Positions 8,251 to 16,869 are shown, counted from the first letter of the stretch. The stretch is 64,000 bases of DNA from an uncultured Mailhella sp. (GCA_910578585.1 CAJTRG010000011.1:1-64000), one strand, 5' to 3'. Notes: generated from the letters alone by a model not told the origin. A program made the numbers and translations.

Positions 8251-8904
8251 TTATATGCTTTTGCCCAGTTCATAAGCCATGGCAGGGAATTTTGTTCTTT
8301 GCACAGAACCTTCAGTCCATACGCCGGGCGCAATCACTCTTCCGGCATCTTCCCAGCCCAAATAGGACAGCAATTCTTCATAATGGGTGACAATAGGAAG
8401 TTCATTCTGACGGGAATTATTGGCATAGCACATCAATAAAACTGCCTTTTTGTGCACATGAATTTGCCCGTTGATTGCATAAAATCTGTCAATCACCGCT
8501 TTCAATTGAGAGGAAATGCCGAAATAATACATGGGGGTTGCAAAAACCACAAGTTTTGCATCAATAATATGTTTGCGCACAAATTCAAAATCATCATCAA
8601 AAACACAAGGACCGTCCATGCCGCAGGAATTGCAGGCAATACACGGATGAACTTCCCTTTCTGCCGCGTCAAAACGCACCACTTCGTGCCCTTTTTCTGT
8701 GGCACCTTTAATAAAATTATCCGCCAGTGTATTAGAATTGCCATTTTTACGAGGACTGCCTGTCAAAACGAGGATTTTCATTTTTTTGTCTCCTTCTGCT
8801 GAAGCGGCATGCGCCATTTTATGGGGAAATAATACAGACTGCGCTGTCAGTCCGGTTCCTAAAACTGCCAGCAAACCATTTTTCATAAACATTCGTCTGT
8901 CCAT
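8251..8904 (-). CDS. Flavodoxin-fold FMN oxidoreductase with Tat-like signal and a strong internal start
   Basis: A 217-residue protein of the NADPH-dependent FMN reductase family. The phosphate-binding loop TGSPRKNGNSNT follows the first strand, and CIACNSC..GPC is the cysteine motif seen in iron-sulfur flavoproteins of this fold. The first 41 residues start MDRRMFMKNG and continue hydrophobic, a good twin-arginine pattern. A second ATG at 8781 (residue 42, MKILVL) has AAGGAG 8 bases upstream, better than the site at 8904. Both an exported and a cytoplasmic form could therefore be made. It is first in an operon with the MBL-fold gene and follows a MarR gene. Confidence 0.8.
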   Translation of the reverse strand: MDRRMFMKNGLLAVLGTGLTAQSVLFPHKMAHAASAEGDKKMKILVLTGSPRKNGNSNTLADNFIKGATEKGHEVVRFDAAEREVHPCIACNSCGMDGPCVFDDDFEFVRKHIIDAKLVVFATPMYYFGISSQLKAVIDRFYAINGQIHVHKKAVLLMCYANNSRQNELPIVTHYEELLSYLGWEDAGRVIAPGVWTEGSVQRTKFPAMAYELGKSI

Positions 8905-8976
8905 ATGGAACGCCCTTTTTATACGTTTCCCGATTTTAAAAGCAGAATATCAAAACGGCAAAACGAAAAAAAGTGC

Positions 8977-9003
8977 TAATCCTCGCGATTAATTGCCTAA
9001 TCG
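8977..9003. promoter_or_regulatory. Candidate MarR operator
   Basis: Three alternating half sites: TAATC (8977-8981), CGATTA (8986-8991) and TAATCG (8998-9003). The last two form a perfect 6-bp inverted repeat. They sit directly downstream of a TTGACA box (minus strand, 9009-9004) before the flavodoxin-fold gene and just after marR. Confidence 0.5.
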
Positions 9004-9042
9004 TGTCAAAATAACGGTCAAAATTCCTTATCAGTTCCCGTT

Positions 9043-9465
9043 TTAATTTAATTTCGCCAGCTCCTGCAATTTACTGCCAATGCGCAAAATGGCGTTGGAA
9101 TCTTCTTCTCCCAAAAATAATTCCATTTTCTTCTGCGCCTGTTCCCAAACAGGAATAGCTTCGTCTAATGCTTTTTTACCCGTTTCTGATAAGGAAAACG
9201 TTTTTCCGTGCCCATGAGTTTGTTCAATAAGCCCGCGAGCTTCCAATACCTTAATATTGCGAACCATGGTACTGCGCTCCAGTCCCACACGCTCCGCCCA
9301 ATGGGTAATGTTGGCATTTTCCATTCTTTTCAAATTAATCAGCAAATAATACTGGGCGATTGACATGCCGGTTTCTTTCAATTCTTTATCATAAAAATCA
9401 GAAATGGCATTGGCACAGCACCTTAAATTCATGCAGTAACACGCGCTGTTATAGAGCTTGGCCAT
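9043..9465 (-). CDS. MarR-family transcriptional regulator
   Basis: A 140-residue winged-helix regulator. The helix-turn-helix region is NITHWAERVGLERSTMVRNI and the wing carries GHGKTFSLSETG. Four cysteines cluster in the first 18 residues (CYCMNLRCC), as in MarR proteins that respond to oxidants or electrophiles. The ATG at 9465 has AGGAG upstream; the longer GTG start at 9480 would place that site inside the gene. The gene reads towards the flavodoxin/MBL operon, whose leader holds palindromic sites, so it probably controls that operon and perhaps itself. Confidence 0.85.
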   Translation of the reverse strand: MAKLYNSACYCMNLRCCANAISDFYDKELKETGMSIAQYYLLINLKRMENANITHWAERVGLERSTMVRNIKVLEARGLIEQTHGHGKTFSLSETGKKALDEAIPVWEQAQKKMELFLGEEDSNAILRIGSKLQELAKLN

Positions 9466-9485
9466 ACATTCTCTCCTCACAGTAT

Positions 9486-9668
9486 TTAATCATGGAAAAT
9501 TCCTCTGTCAAAAAAGATATTTTTGCCTGAAATGGAAATAATACCCAGCCATAAACAATCCGGGACAAAATCCATTTCTGCGGCAGCCTTTCCAACAGTA
9601 TACATAATGCGGCTATCCACGTTATCCAAAGCCGCTTTCAGCGCCAGTTTTTCTTTTTCGTTTGACAT
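9486..9668 (-). CDS. Doubtful 60-residue open frame
   Basis: A small frame between marR and the diguanylate cyclase. Its first 35 residues look protein-like (MSNEKEKLALKAALDNV), but no ribosome site precedes the ATG and no family was recognised. It could be a gene remnant. Confidence 0.2.
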   Translation of the reverse strand: MSNEKEKLALKAALDNVDSRIMYTVGKAAAEMDFVPDCLWLGIISISGKNIFFDRGIFHD

Positions 9669-9714
9669 AACAGACTATTAAAGCTACAAAAATTAAAACT
9701 ATGAGGATAAAGTT

Positions 9715-11229
9715 ATGTCTAATTTTTCCTATGAAAGAAGAAAAGGAATACGCATAAAGCCTATTTATATTTTTATTCTTTCGCTTTTAATTACCTTTTC
9801 CTTTGCAGGCTGTTTTCTGTATTATTCCAGTCAAAAAGAATATCAAACAAAATTAGAGCACGTTAATATTTACGGTGAGTATTTCTCCCAAAAGACCCAA
9901 CTCACCTTTGAAAATTTTGCGCAAAGTTTGCAGGTTTTAGCTTCTGTTATCACCTGGCAAAACGGGAAAACAGATTTTTATGAAGAAATTGCCGGGCATT
10001 TAATCAAGATTATTCCTGAAACCCTGAATATCAATCTGGCAAAAGACGGCATTGTCAGCCATGTTTTTCCATATGAGAAGAACAAAAAGGCGCTCGGACA
10101 CAATTTACTGGCAAACAAAGAACGTAAAGACGAGGCAATGCTTGCTATAACTACCAGAGAAATCACCATTTCCGGGCCTTTTAATCTCATACAGGGAGGA
10201 AAGGGACTTGCTTTCAGACAGGCAATATTTCTTCCTAAAGACGCTGCTCATCAAGAAACACTGCCCATGCCGCATACCCCTTCAGCCAACGAATTTTCTG
10301 GGGACAACGAATATTTCTGGGGTTTTGTGCTCATCACCTATGATTTTCCGCAAATTTTAACCCGCCTCAATTATGATGATTTATCCCTGGCTGGTTTATC
10401 CTATAGTTTATGGCGTTATTCTCCTGTTACTGGTGAGCCGGAAACCATTATTGCTTCTGACACGCCTCTTGACACCAATATGCATACCTTTGCCATTCCT
10501 ATTCGAAATGCCACCTGGTACCTCAATATTTCCCCTGTTTCCGGCTGGCTGAATGCTAAGCATCTAATTGTTCATATTGTGCTTTGCAGTATTATTTGTA
10601 TTTTACTCTCCATGCTGGTAACTGCTGTTATCATCTTGAAAACAAAGAATAAAATCATTCAGCGCCAAAACCGTACAGACAGTCTGACCAATCTGCCCAA
10701 CAGAAAATGGAGTTATACCCTTTTGCAGGAAGCACTTTTAAAACACCAAAATACCAGTTATAAGCAAGGTGATCCCGTGCTCTTTGTCTGCATGGTGGAT
10801 TTTAACGACTTCAAGCACATCAACGATACCTACGGACACCATGTGGGCGATCAGCTGCTCATTGAATTTTCAAAGCGCCTATCCCATAGCCTTTTGCCCG
10901 GTGAATTTGCTGCCCGCCTTGGGGGCGACGAATTTTTAGCTGTATTCTATTGTCAGAAGAAAGAAGACGATTCCATGCCTGACCGCTTGCAGGAAATACA
11001 AAATTATTTGCAGCAGCCCTATCTGCTGGATACGGTTTCCTGCATCATGACCGTCAGCATTGGTTTTATTTGCCCTGATAAAAATATACTGGACAGAAAA
11101 CCTCTTCAACAATCCGAGGAAGAATTCTTTATTGATTTAGCTGACAAGGTTATGTATCTGAACAAGAAGAAATACCATGAAAACAATGGGTATTCTCGAG
11201 GCAGAAAAGAATATAACCCACAAATATAA
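9715..11229 (+). CDS. Membrane diguanylate cyclase with CHASE-type sensor
   Basis: A 504-residue inner-membrane protein. Transmembrane helices at about 15-37 and 285-308 flank a periplasmic sensor of CHASE type (the segment ALGHNLL...TREITISGPFNL, about 126-158, is characteristic). The cytoplasmic GGDEF domain has an intact LGGDEFLAVF (402-411), so it should make cyclic di-GMP. The RxxD inhibitory site normally five residues before GGDEF is absent, so product feedback at that site is not expected. It lies between marR and module 2 with no clear operon partner. Confidence 0.9.
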   Translation: MSNFSYERRKGIRIKPIYIFILSLLITFSFAGCFLYYSSQKEYQTKLEHVNIYGEYFSQKTQLTFENFAQSLQVLASVITWQNGKTDFYEEIAGHLIKIIPETLNINLAKDGIVSHVFPYEKNKKALGHNLLANKERKDEAMLAITTREITISGPFNLIQGGKGLAFRQAIFLPKDAAHQETLPMPHTPSANEFSGDNEYFWGFVLITYDFPQILTRLNYDDLSLAGLSYSLWRYSPVTGEPETIIASDTPLDTNMHTFAIPIRNATWYLNISPVSGWLNAKHLIVHIVLCSIICILLSMLVTAVIILKTKNKIIQRQNRTDSLTNLPNRKWSYTLLQEALLKHQNTSYKQGDPVLFVCMVDFNDFKHINDTYGHHVGDQLLIEFSKRLSHSLLPGEFAARLGGDEFLAVFYCQKKEDDSMPDRLQEIQNYLQQPYLLDTVSCIMTVSIGFICPDKNILDRKPLQQSEEEFFIDLADKVMYLNKKKYHENNGYSRGRKEYNPQI

Positions 11230-11262
11230 TTTGCAAAGATCTAGCAGCAAGCTTTGCAGGTC

Positions 11263-13008
11263 TTATAAATTATACTTTGCGCAGTAGCGGTGAAAGGTTC
11301 TAAGGTTCATATTGAGCAGTTCAGCCGCATGGGTTTTATTTCCCTTTGCACTGCTCAGCGCGTGCGTTATGCAGCGCTTTTCCGCTTCTGTCTTGCAAAA
11401 TTCAAGGTCAAAAAGTTTTTCCTCGTCAAAGCTGTTTTCCTTCTTTTCCCTTTCTTGCTTGGGCTCTCGCTCAAAAAGTTCCCCAGTGGCAATATAACGC
11501 AAAATAACATTTTGCAGTTCCCTGATATTGCCAGTCCACGGCGCCTCCACCAGCTGCTGTAAAATATCTTTCGGCAAGATCGTGGGTGTGTCTATCCCAC
11601 TGAAACGATTGAGGAAGAAATCAATGAGCAAGGGAATATCCTCTTTACGTTCCCGAAGCGCCGGTAAATATAAATCCACAACGCAAATCCGATAAAAGAA
11701 ATCTTCACGCAATTTCTTTTCCCGAAGCATTTGGTTTAAATTTCTGTGGGTTGCACTGATAATGCGAATATCACAGGCTTTTTGTACTGTGCTTCCCAGC
11801 GGCGTAAAAAACTTATTTTCCACGGCATGAAGGAGTTTTGCCTGCATGGCTGGAGATAATTCTGCTATTTCATCAAGAAACAGCGTTCCGCCATGGGCTG
11901 CTTCCAAAAAGCCCTGACTCACTGAATGGGCATTGGTAAACGCGCCTTTAACATGCCCAAAAAACGCGCTTTCCATGAGCGTTTCAGGAATAGCCGCACA
12001 GTTGACGACAACAAAGGGCTTGTCACGCCTTGCCCCGGCTTCATGGATAATTTTTGCCATAAGACTCTTGCCTGTACCTGTTTCTCCCAGCAGCATAATA
12101 TTGATATCACTTTTCGCGAGCCTGAGCGCCTTTTCCATAACATTTTCCATCAGCTGTGATTCGCTGACAAAAAAGCCCTGTTTTCCCTGCAATTGCTTCA
12201 ATAAATCCCTGTTCACAGCAAGCAGTTTTTCTTTTTCTTCTGTTAATTGTTTTGCCTTTTGAATTTCTTTGGTTTTATCAATAAAGGTACTGACAGCAAC
12301 AACATCTGTATCCTTTCGAAAAATAGTAGGAATTTGCGTAACATAGCGGATTTCATTTCCTACGGCAAATTTCCATTGATATTCCCTGCCCGTTTGCATA
12401 TCGCGATACTGATTATTCTTTATTTCTTCATACAAAGCCCGGTCAGTGCCAAAAAGAAAATTTTTGAAGGGCTTGCCCACTATTTCTTTTGTGGAATGAC
12501 AGCCCAAGAGTTCAGCATAAAGAATATTCGCAATAGTAATATCTCCATTGAGCGTAATGGCAATGGGAAAAGGAAACCGCGTAATAACTTCCAAAAGCAA
12601 AGGACTGTTCCAATATAAATGCCGCAGTGAAATGGGCTGATAGGACATCATTGCCCCCACAAGTTTCTGCTCCTCATCAAAAATTCTGCCGGCAGTTATC
12701 CAGAGCAGACTCTTATCCTGCAAGCCTTTCTCAATCTTGAAAAAGCCAAAACAACTCCCGCCAGAAAAATTTAAACTTTGAAACTGATTTTCCAGAACAG
12801 GTTCTTTTATAAGGAGTATATCAAGAGGAAGAGGCTTTTTCGTCTCAAAAAATGCTTTCCAATATTCTGTTGTGTGCAAAATTTCTTTTTCACTAAGTCC
12901 GGTGAGCTCTTCATTGGCTTTGTTCCACCAAATCACTTCATTTCTGGTATTGATTGCAAAAGCAGGAAATTGCTGACTAAAAGAAAAAACATACTGGTCG
13001 AGAAGCAT
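11263..13008 (-). CDS. PAS-domain sigma-54-dependent activator (module 2)
   Basis: A 581-residue enhancer-binding protein. Two PAS-like sensor domains (about 10-125 and 140-250) are followed by a short coiled segment, an AAA+ domain with Walker A GETGTGKS (308-315) and Walker B GTLFLDEI (374-381), and a Fis-type HTH at the C-terminus (KGNKTHAAELLNMNLRTFHRY). The contact loop reads GAFTNA (355-360) instead of GAFTGA; the key Thr is kept. The ATG at 13008 has GGAG upstream. It is divergent from module 2, whose upstream region holds three palindromes and a -24/-12 element. The PAS ligand is unknown. Confidence 0.9.
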   Translation of the reverse strand: MLLDQYVFSFSQQFPAFAINTRNEVIWWNKANEELTGLSEKEILHTTEYWKAFFETKKPLPLDILLIKEPVLENQFQSLNFSGGSCFGFFKIEKGLQDKSLLWITAGRIFDEEQKLVGAMMSYQPISLRHLYWNSPLLLEVITRFPFPIAITLNGDITIANILYAELLGCHSTKEIVGKPFKNFLFGTDRALYEEIKNNQYRDMQTGREYQWKFAVGNEIRYVTQIPTIFRKDTDVVAVSTFIDKTKEIQKAKQLTEEKEKLLAVNRDLLKQLQGKQGFFVSESQLMENVMEKALRLAKSDINIMLLGETGTGKSLMAKIIHEAGARRDKPFVVVNCAAIPETLMESAFFGHVKGAFTNAHSVSQGFLEAAHGGTLFLDEIAELSPAMQAKLLHAVENKFFTPLGSTVQKACDIRIISATHRNLNQMLREKKLREDFFYRICVVDLYLPALRERKEDIPLLIDFFLNRFSGIDTPTILPKDILQQLVEAPWTGNIRELQNVILRYIATGELFEREPKQEREKKENSFDEEKLFDLEFCKTEAEKRCITHALSSAKGNKTHAAELLNMNLRTFHRYCAKYNL

Positions 13009-13052
13009 ATAGACTCCACAATAAGCACTCAAGATATTTTTATAACGAACAA

Positions 13053-13085
13053 TGTCAATTGTGACATACAGTGACAAGTTTGTCA
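13053..13085. promoter_or_regulatory. Upstream activator sites A and B of module 2
   Basis: Site A is TGTCA-ATTG-TGACA (13053-13066) and site B is TGACA-AGTT-TGTCA (13072-13085). The TGACA half sites repeat at 10-bp distance, one helical turn. They lie about 160-190 bp upstream of the -24 box. Confidence 0.65.
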
Positions 13086-13152
13086 ATATCAAAGTCCAAG
13101 CGCTGTTTTACGTAATATACTAAATTTATCAACTTTTATACCATTCCTACAC

Positions 13153-13166
13153 TGACAGAATTGTCA
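13153..13166. promoter_or_regulatory. Upstream activator site C of module 2
   Basis: TGACA-GAAT-TGTCA, the same palindrome type as site B, 81 bp from it and about 80-90 bp upstream of the -24 box. Confidence 0.65.
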
Positions 13167-13242
13167 CTATTCTTTGCCCTTCCTTTTGCTTCATTCCTTT
13201 TTCTATACAATAACTTACTAGAATAACAATACTTTTTGTGAA

Positions 13243-13258
13243 CGGTCTCATCCTTGCA
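13243..13258 (+). promoter_or_regulatory. Sigma-54-type promoter of module 2
   Basis: CGGTCT-CATCC-TTGCA keeps GG at -24 and TTGCA at -12 with exact spacing, although the -24 box departs from TGGCAC. The start near 13269 gives a leader of about 60 bases. Support comes mainly from the divergent sigma-54 activator and its sites. Confidence 0.65.
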
Positions 13259-13327
13259 GAATAAAGGACATAAGACAACGTAAATACTTATTTCACAAAC
13301 CCATGAATTTTTGAAAAGGAGATTTCA

Positions 13328-14971
13328 ATGAATTTCTCAACGAAAACCTACGAAACAGATGTCCTCATCCTTGGTTCCGGTATTTCCGGCTGTGGTGCTG
13401 CCATTGCTGCCAAAAGAGAAGGCGTTGATGTTTTGCTTGTAGATAAAGGCGTTTTAGAAAGCTCAGGCAATATCGGCGGCGGCAACGACCATTTTATGGC
13501 TGTTCTCAACGAAGCTGAACACGATACCTATGAAGATATGCGCAAATATTATGTAACCCCAACTTCCGGCATTACCGACAATATTGCTTATAATCTCTAT
13601 AAAGCCATGCGTCCCTGTCTGGAAGTTTTGGAAGATTCAGGCATTGAGCTCAAACGCAATCCTGACGGCACCTATGTTCGTTCCGCTGGTTTTGGTCAGC
13701 CCGGCCCCTGGTGGATTCACATCAACAAAGGCTATACTGTAAAACCAAAAATTGCCAGCTATATCAAGAAACTTGGCGTCAAGGTTGTCAATAACTGTTT
13801 TGTGACCAAACTCTTGAAAGACGGCGACCGCATTGCCGGCTGTGTTGGTTTCAACGTTTTGAACGGTGATTTCATTGTTATCCGCTGCAAGACCGCTGTA
13901 ATTGCTTTTGGTTTGTCTGCTCAGCGCGTTTCCACAAACTCCACCCGCAAGCCTTTCAACTGCTGGTATTCTCCTTATATCACCGGCAGCCAAATTATTT
14001 TGCCGCTTGAAGCCGGCGCTGCTGTATTAAATATTGATATTGCTGACAAGGGTACCTTGCTGCCAAAGGGTTATGGCGCCCCCGGCATGAACGGCATCAA
14101 CAACATGGGCGGCCATGAACTCAATGCTCTTGGTGAACGTTTCATGGGCAAATACGATCCTGAACACTGGGAAAACTGCAAACGCCGTGACCAGCTTATG
14201 GGCACATTCCAGGAAGCTATTGAAGGCAAAGGCCCGTTCTATATGGATATGCGCCACTTCGATCCGGAAGATGCACGCCATTTGCAATACGACCTTATGC
14301 CCGGCGACAAGGAAACGTACCTGGATTACTGCAAGGCCCGCAATATTGACTTCACCAAAGAACCTTTGGAAGTTGAAATCGGTGAACGCATGATCGGCGG
14401 CGTGATTAAGTGTGATGATGAACAGGAAACCCCCATCAAAAACCTTTTTGCCGCAAGCTTACTTGCTACATTCTCCTGCTGCATGGGTATTGGCTGGACT
14501 GCCGGACAACACGCTGCAATCCGCTCCAAATCCGTGGCTATGCCAAGCGTGGAAGAAAGCCAATTTGAAGCCCTGCATGCTGATATTTTCTCTCATTTCA
14601 AAGAAACAAAATCTGAAAAAGCTGTCACCTATACAGAATTTGAAGACGGAATCCGTCAGGTTATGGATTATTACCTTGGTTTCAGCAGATCAGAAAAAGG
14701 TATGCTCCAGGCACTCAAGAGCATGAAAACCCTTGAAGAATACGTTCCCCGCCTTGAAGCAACCACCTTGCGCGAACTGATGCGTGTGCGCGAAAGTATG
14801 GAACTTTTCAAACTGGTGCGCATTTACATTCAAGCCTGCATGCAGCGCAAAGAATCAGGACGCGCCATGTATCGCCGTGTTGATTATCCAAACCTTGACC
14901 CAAGCTTGAATAAATGCCTGATTACCACCCTTGATAAGGACGGTAACCCAAGTTTTGACTGGACAAAATAA
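13328..14971 (+). CDS. AprA-like FAD oxidoreductase, catalytic subunit (module 2)
   Basis: A 547-residue paralogue of the module 1 flavoprotein, with the FAD motif LGSGISGCGAA (about 15-25), ESSG...GGGND, a long identical core around GAPGMNGINNMGGHELNALG, and the AprA-type C-terminal segment RKESGRAMYRRVDYP (from about 507). GGAG lies 8 bases before the ATG. There is no signal peptide, so it is cytoplasmic. The two paralogues differ in the substrate half (for example NPYNCWFTPFTTG against KPFNCWYSPYITG), consistent with related but different substrates. Electrons would pass through the ferredoxin encoded next. Confidence 0.8.
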   Translation: MNFSTKTYETDVLILGSGISGCGAAIAAKREGVDVLLVDKGVLESSGNIGGGNDHFMAVLNEAEHDTYEDMRKYYVTPTSGITDNIAYNLYKAMRPCLEVLEDSGIELKRNPDGTYVRSAGFGQPGPWWIHINKGYTVKPKIASYIKKLGVKVVNNCFVTKLLKDGDRIAGCVGFNVLNGDFIVIRCKTAVIAFGLSAQRVSTNSTRKPFNCWYSPYITGSQIILPLEAGAAVLNIDIADKGTLLPKGYGAPGMNGINNMGGHELNALGERFMGKYDPEHWENCKRRDQLMGTFQEAIEGKGPFYMDMRHFDPEDARHLQYDLMPGDKETYLDYCKARNIDFTKEPLEVEIGERMIGGVIKCDDEQETPIKNLFAASLLATFSCCMGIGWTAGQHAAIRSKSVAMPSVEESQFEALHADIFSHFKETKSEKAVTYTEFEDGIRQVMDYYLGFSRSEKGMLQALKSMKTLEEYVPRLEATTLRELMRVRESMELFKLVRIYIQACMQRKESGRAMYRRVDYPNLDPSLNKCLITTLDKDGNPSFDWTK

Positions 14972-15019
14972 ATAATTAATTTTCACTCATAAACTAACAT
15001 AACTCAAAGGAGTAAAGAG

Positions 15020-15217
15020 ATGCCTCCTGTATTTGATGCCAATAAATGTAAAAAGTGCCGTAAATGTGTAACTCGCTGCCCTGGCTATTTGCTGGAAATG
15101 GGCAAGGAAAAGCCTGAAGTTCGTTTTCCTCAGGAATGCTGGCACTGTGGCTGCTGCCGTATTGCGTGTGAACACGATGCTATCAGTTTTGAATTCCCTC
15201 TCTACACAAGACTATAG
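15020..15217 (+). CDS. AprB-like 2x[4Fe-4S] ferredoxin (module 2)
   Basis: A 65-residue ferredoxin with CKKCRKCVTRCP (about 10-21) and CWHCGCCRIAC (about 40-50), i.e. two [4Fe-4S] sites plus one extra cysteine in the second set. AAAGGAG precedes the start. It is the expected electron partner of the flavoprotein 48 bp upstream and parallels the module 1 ferredoxin in size and ending. Confidence 0.9.
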   Translation: MPPVFDANKCKKCRKCVTRCPGYLLEMGKEKPEVRFPQECWHCGCCRIACEHDAISFEFPLYTRL

Positions 15218-15249
15218 CAAAATTCAAACAAGATACACAGCATAATACA

Positions 15250-15285
15250 TTGTTCTAAAGTGGAGACTTCTCCATTTTAGAACAA
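15250..15285 (+). other. Long intercistronic hairpin between ferredoxin and transporter (module 2)
   Basis: Arms 15250-15266 and 15269-15285 pair over 17 positions with a single G-T wobble around a 2-base gap. No T run follows, so it is more likely an RNA stability or processing element than a terminator. It occupies the same position as the module 1 hairpin. Confidence 0.7.
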
Positions 15286-15325
15286 AACATAACACCATAA
15301 AAATAATCCACTTTCAGGAGATGTT

Positions 15326-16789
15326 ATGCAAGCTACCCTCGATGCGGATACTCTTCGCAAAAAGAGTATAACATATTATATCAACGCCGTTATTACCATA
15401 GTTATTATGTTTGGTTTTGGGCATTTGCCTGCCCCTGCTCCCATTACCCCTCTTGGTATGCAAATTTTAGGCATATTCCTTGCCCTGCTCTTTGGCTGGA
15501 CTTTTGTTGATCAGGTATGGCCCAGTATTTTAGGCTTTATTGCCCTGAGCCTGACCGGTTATGCCCCCCTGGCAGGTCTGATGAAAGACGGCTTTGGGAA
15601 CAATACAGTTTTATTGATGTGGGGCATGCTGCTCATTGCCTCTCTGGTGGATTCTGCCGGCGTCAGCAAGTTTATTGCAACCTACTTTATTTCAAGAAAA
15701 CTTGTTTTAGGTAAGCCCTGGCTTTTGATTTTTACCTTCTTCTTTGTGGTTTTCCTCATGTCTGCCATGACCTCATCCGTTCCTGTTATTGTTGTAGGCT
15801 GGGGAATTTTATACTGTATTTTGGATCAGTTGGGCTATAAGAAAGGCGATCATTTATCCTCTTACATGGTTGTTGGGGTTGTCTATTCCAGCTTGGTTGG
15901 TTTAGCTCTCTTCCCCTGGAAAGTTCTGCAAATGGTTGTGCTTGGCATGTTTGCCAATACTGCCGGCTATCAGCTTGAATATTCCCTCTATATTTCCCTT
16001 TCCCTTCCTATCAGTATTGCCGCCATTATCGGCTATGTGTTCCTTGGCAAATTCCTTTTCAGACTGGATGTTGAAAAATTAAAACTCGTGACAAAGGATT
16101 CTTTTGACCCTAAGGATTTAGAAATCAACTATCAACAAAAAATTATTATTTCCATGCTGGTTTTATTGGTTGTTCTGCTTGTTGCTCCAAGTGTTATGCC
16201 AAAAGCATGGGCTGTTACAAAAATTTTACGCGGCATTGGTGCTCATGGTGTTGCCTTCCTCATCCTTGGTGTGTTTGTCTTCCTGCGCTTTGGCAACAAG
16301 GCCATGATCAACCTCAGAAAAGCCTCCAGTGATGTGCAATGGGACTGCATCTTCCTGACTGCTGCCATGCTTCCCTTCACCACAGCCCTCAACGCTGAAA
16401 GCACAGGCATCAACACATTTTTGATCGAAAAGTTCAGCGTGATTTTCAACGGACTTTCACCCCTTGTCTTTATTTTCCTTGTTATTGTTATTACTATCGT
16501 CTCAACCCAATTTATGAACAATGCCATTTGCGGCGCGATCATGTTCTCAATCGTTTACCCCTTTGCTGTGGCTATTGGCATTGACCCGGCTATGATTACC
16601 GTGCTGATGATTTTCTGTCTTGCCCTTGCCATGCTTACCCCTGCCGGTTCTCCCATGTCTGCGCTGATGTTCGGCAACACAGAATGGATAACTGCAAAGG
16701 AAATATATAAATATGTTGTTCCAGGCATGATTGTTATTTTCATCAGTGTTTGCGTAGTGGGTATTCCTTTGGGCTTTCTGATTTTCTAA
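15326..16789 (+). CDS. DASS/SLC13-like anion transporter (module 2)
   Basis: A 487-residue polytopic membrane protein with about 12 hydrophobic segments. The repeat motifs MTSSVPVIVVGW and, near the end, LTPAGSPMSALMFGNTEW are those of the citrate/dicarboxylate-sodium symporter branch. It is clearly different in sequence from the module 1 transporter, so the two modules have recruited different importer subfamilies. CAGGAG precedes the ATG. It probably brings in the substrate of the AprA-like enzyme; the solute is not predictable. Confidence 0.85.
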   Translation: MQATLDADTLRKKSITYYINAVITIVIMFGFGHLPAPAPITPLGMQILGIFLALLFGWTFVDQVWPSILGFIALSLTGYAPLAGLMKDGFGNNTVLLMWGMLLIASLVDSAGVSKFIATYFISRKLVLGKPWLLIFTFFFVVFLMSAMTSSVPVIVVGWGILYCILDQLGYKKGDHLSSYMVVGVVYSSLVGLALFPWKVLQMVVLGMFANTAGYQLEYSLYISLSLPISIAAIIGYVFLGKFLFRLDVEKLKLVTKDSFDPKDLEINYQQKIIISMLVLLVVLLVAPSVMPKAWAVTKILRGIGAHGVAFLILGVFVFLRFGNKAMINLRKASSDVQWDCIFLTAAMLPFTTALNAESTGINTFLIEKFSVIFNGLSPLVFIFLVIVITIVSTQFMNNAICGAIMFSIVYPFAVAIGIDPAMITVLMIFCLALAMLTPAGSPMSALMFGNTEWITAKEIYKYVVPGMIVIFISVCVVGIPLGFLIF

Positions 16790-16814
16790 AAATCTTTTAT
16801 AAAAAAAAACAGAG

Positions 16815-16845
16815 AAAAGACCACTCCTTTTTGAGAGGTCTTTTT
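16815..16845. terminator. Bidirectional terminator after module 2
   Basis: A 12-bp stem with one mismatch (AAAAGACCACTC / GAGAGGTCTTTT) followed by T's on the plus strand. On the minus strand a second T run follows, so it can also serve the dctP pseudogene. Confidence 0.85.
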
Positions 16846-16869
16846 CTTTATCCATATGTAAAAAATATA

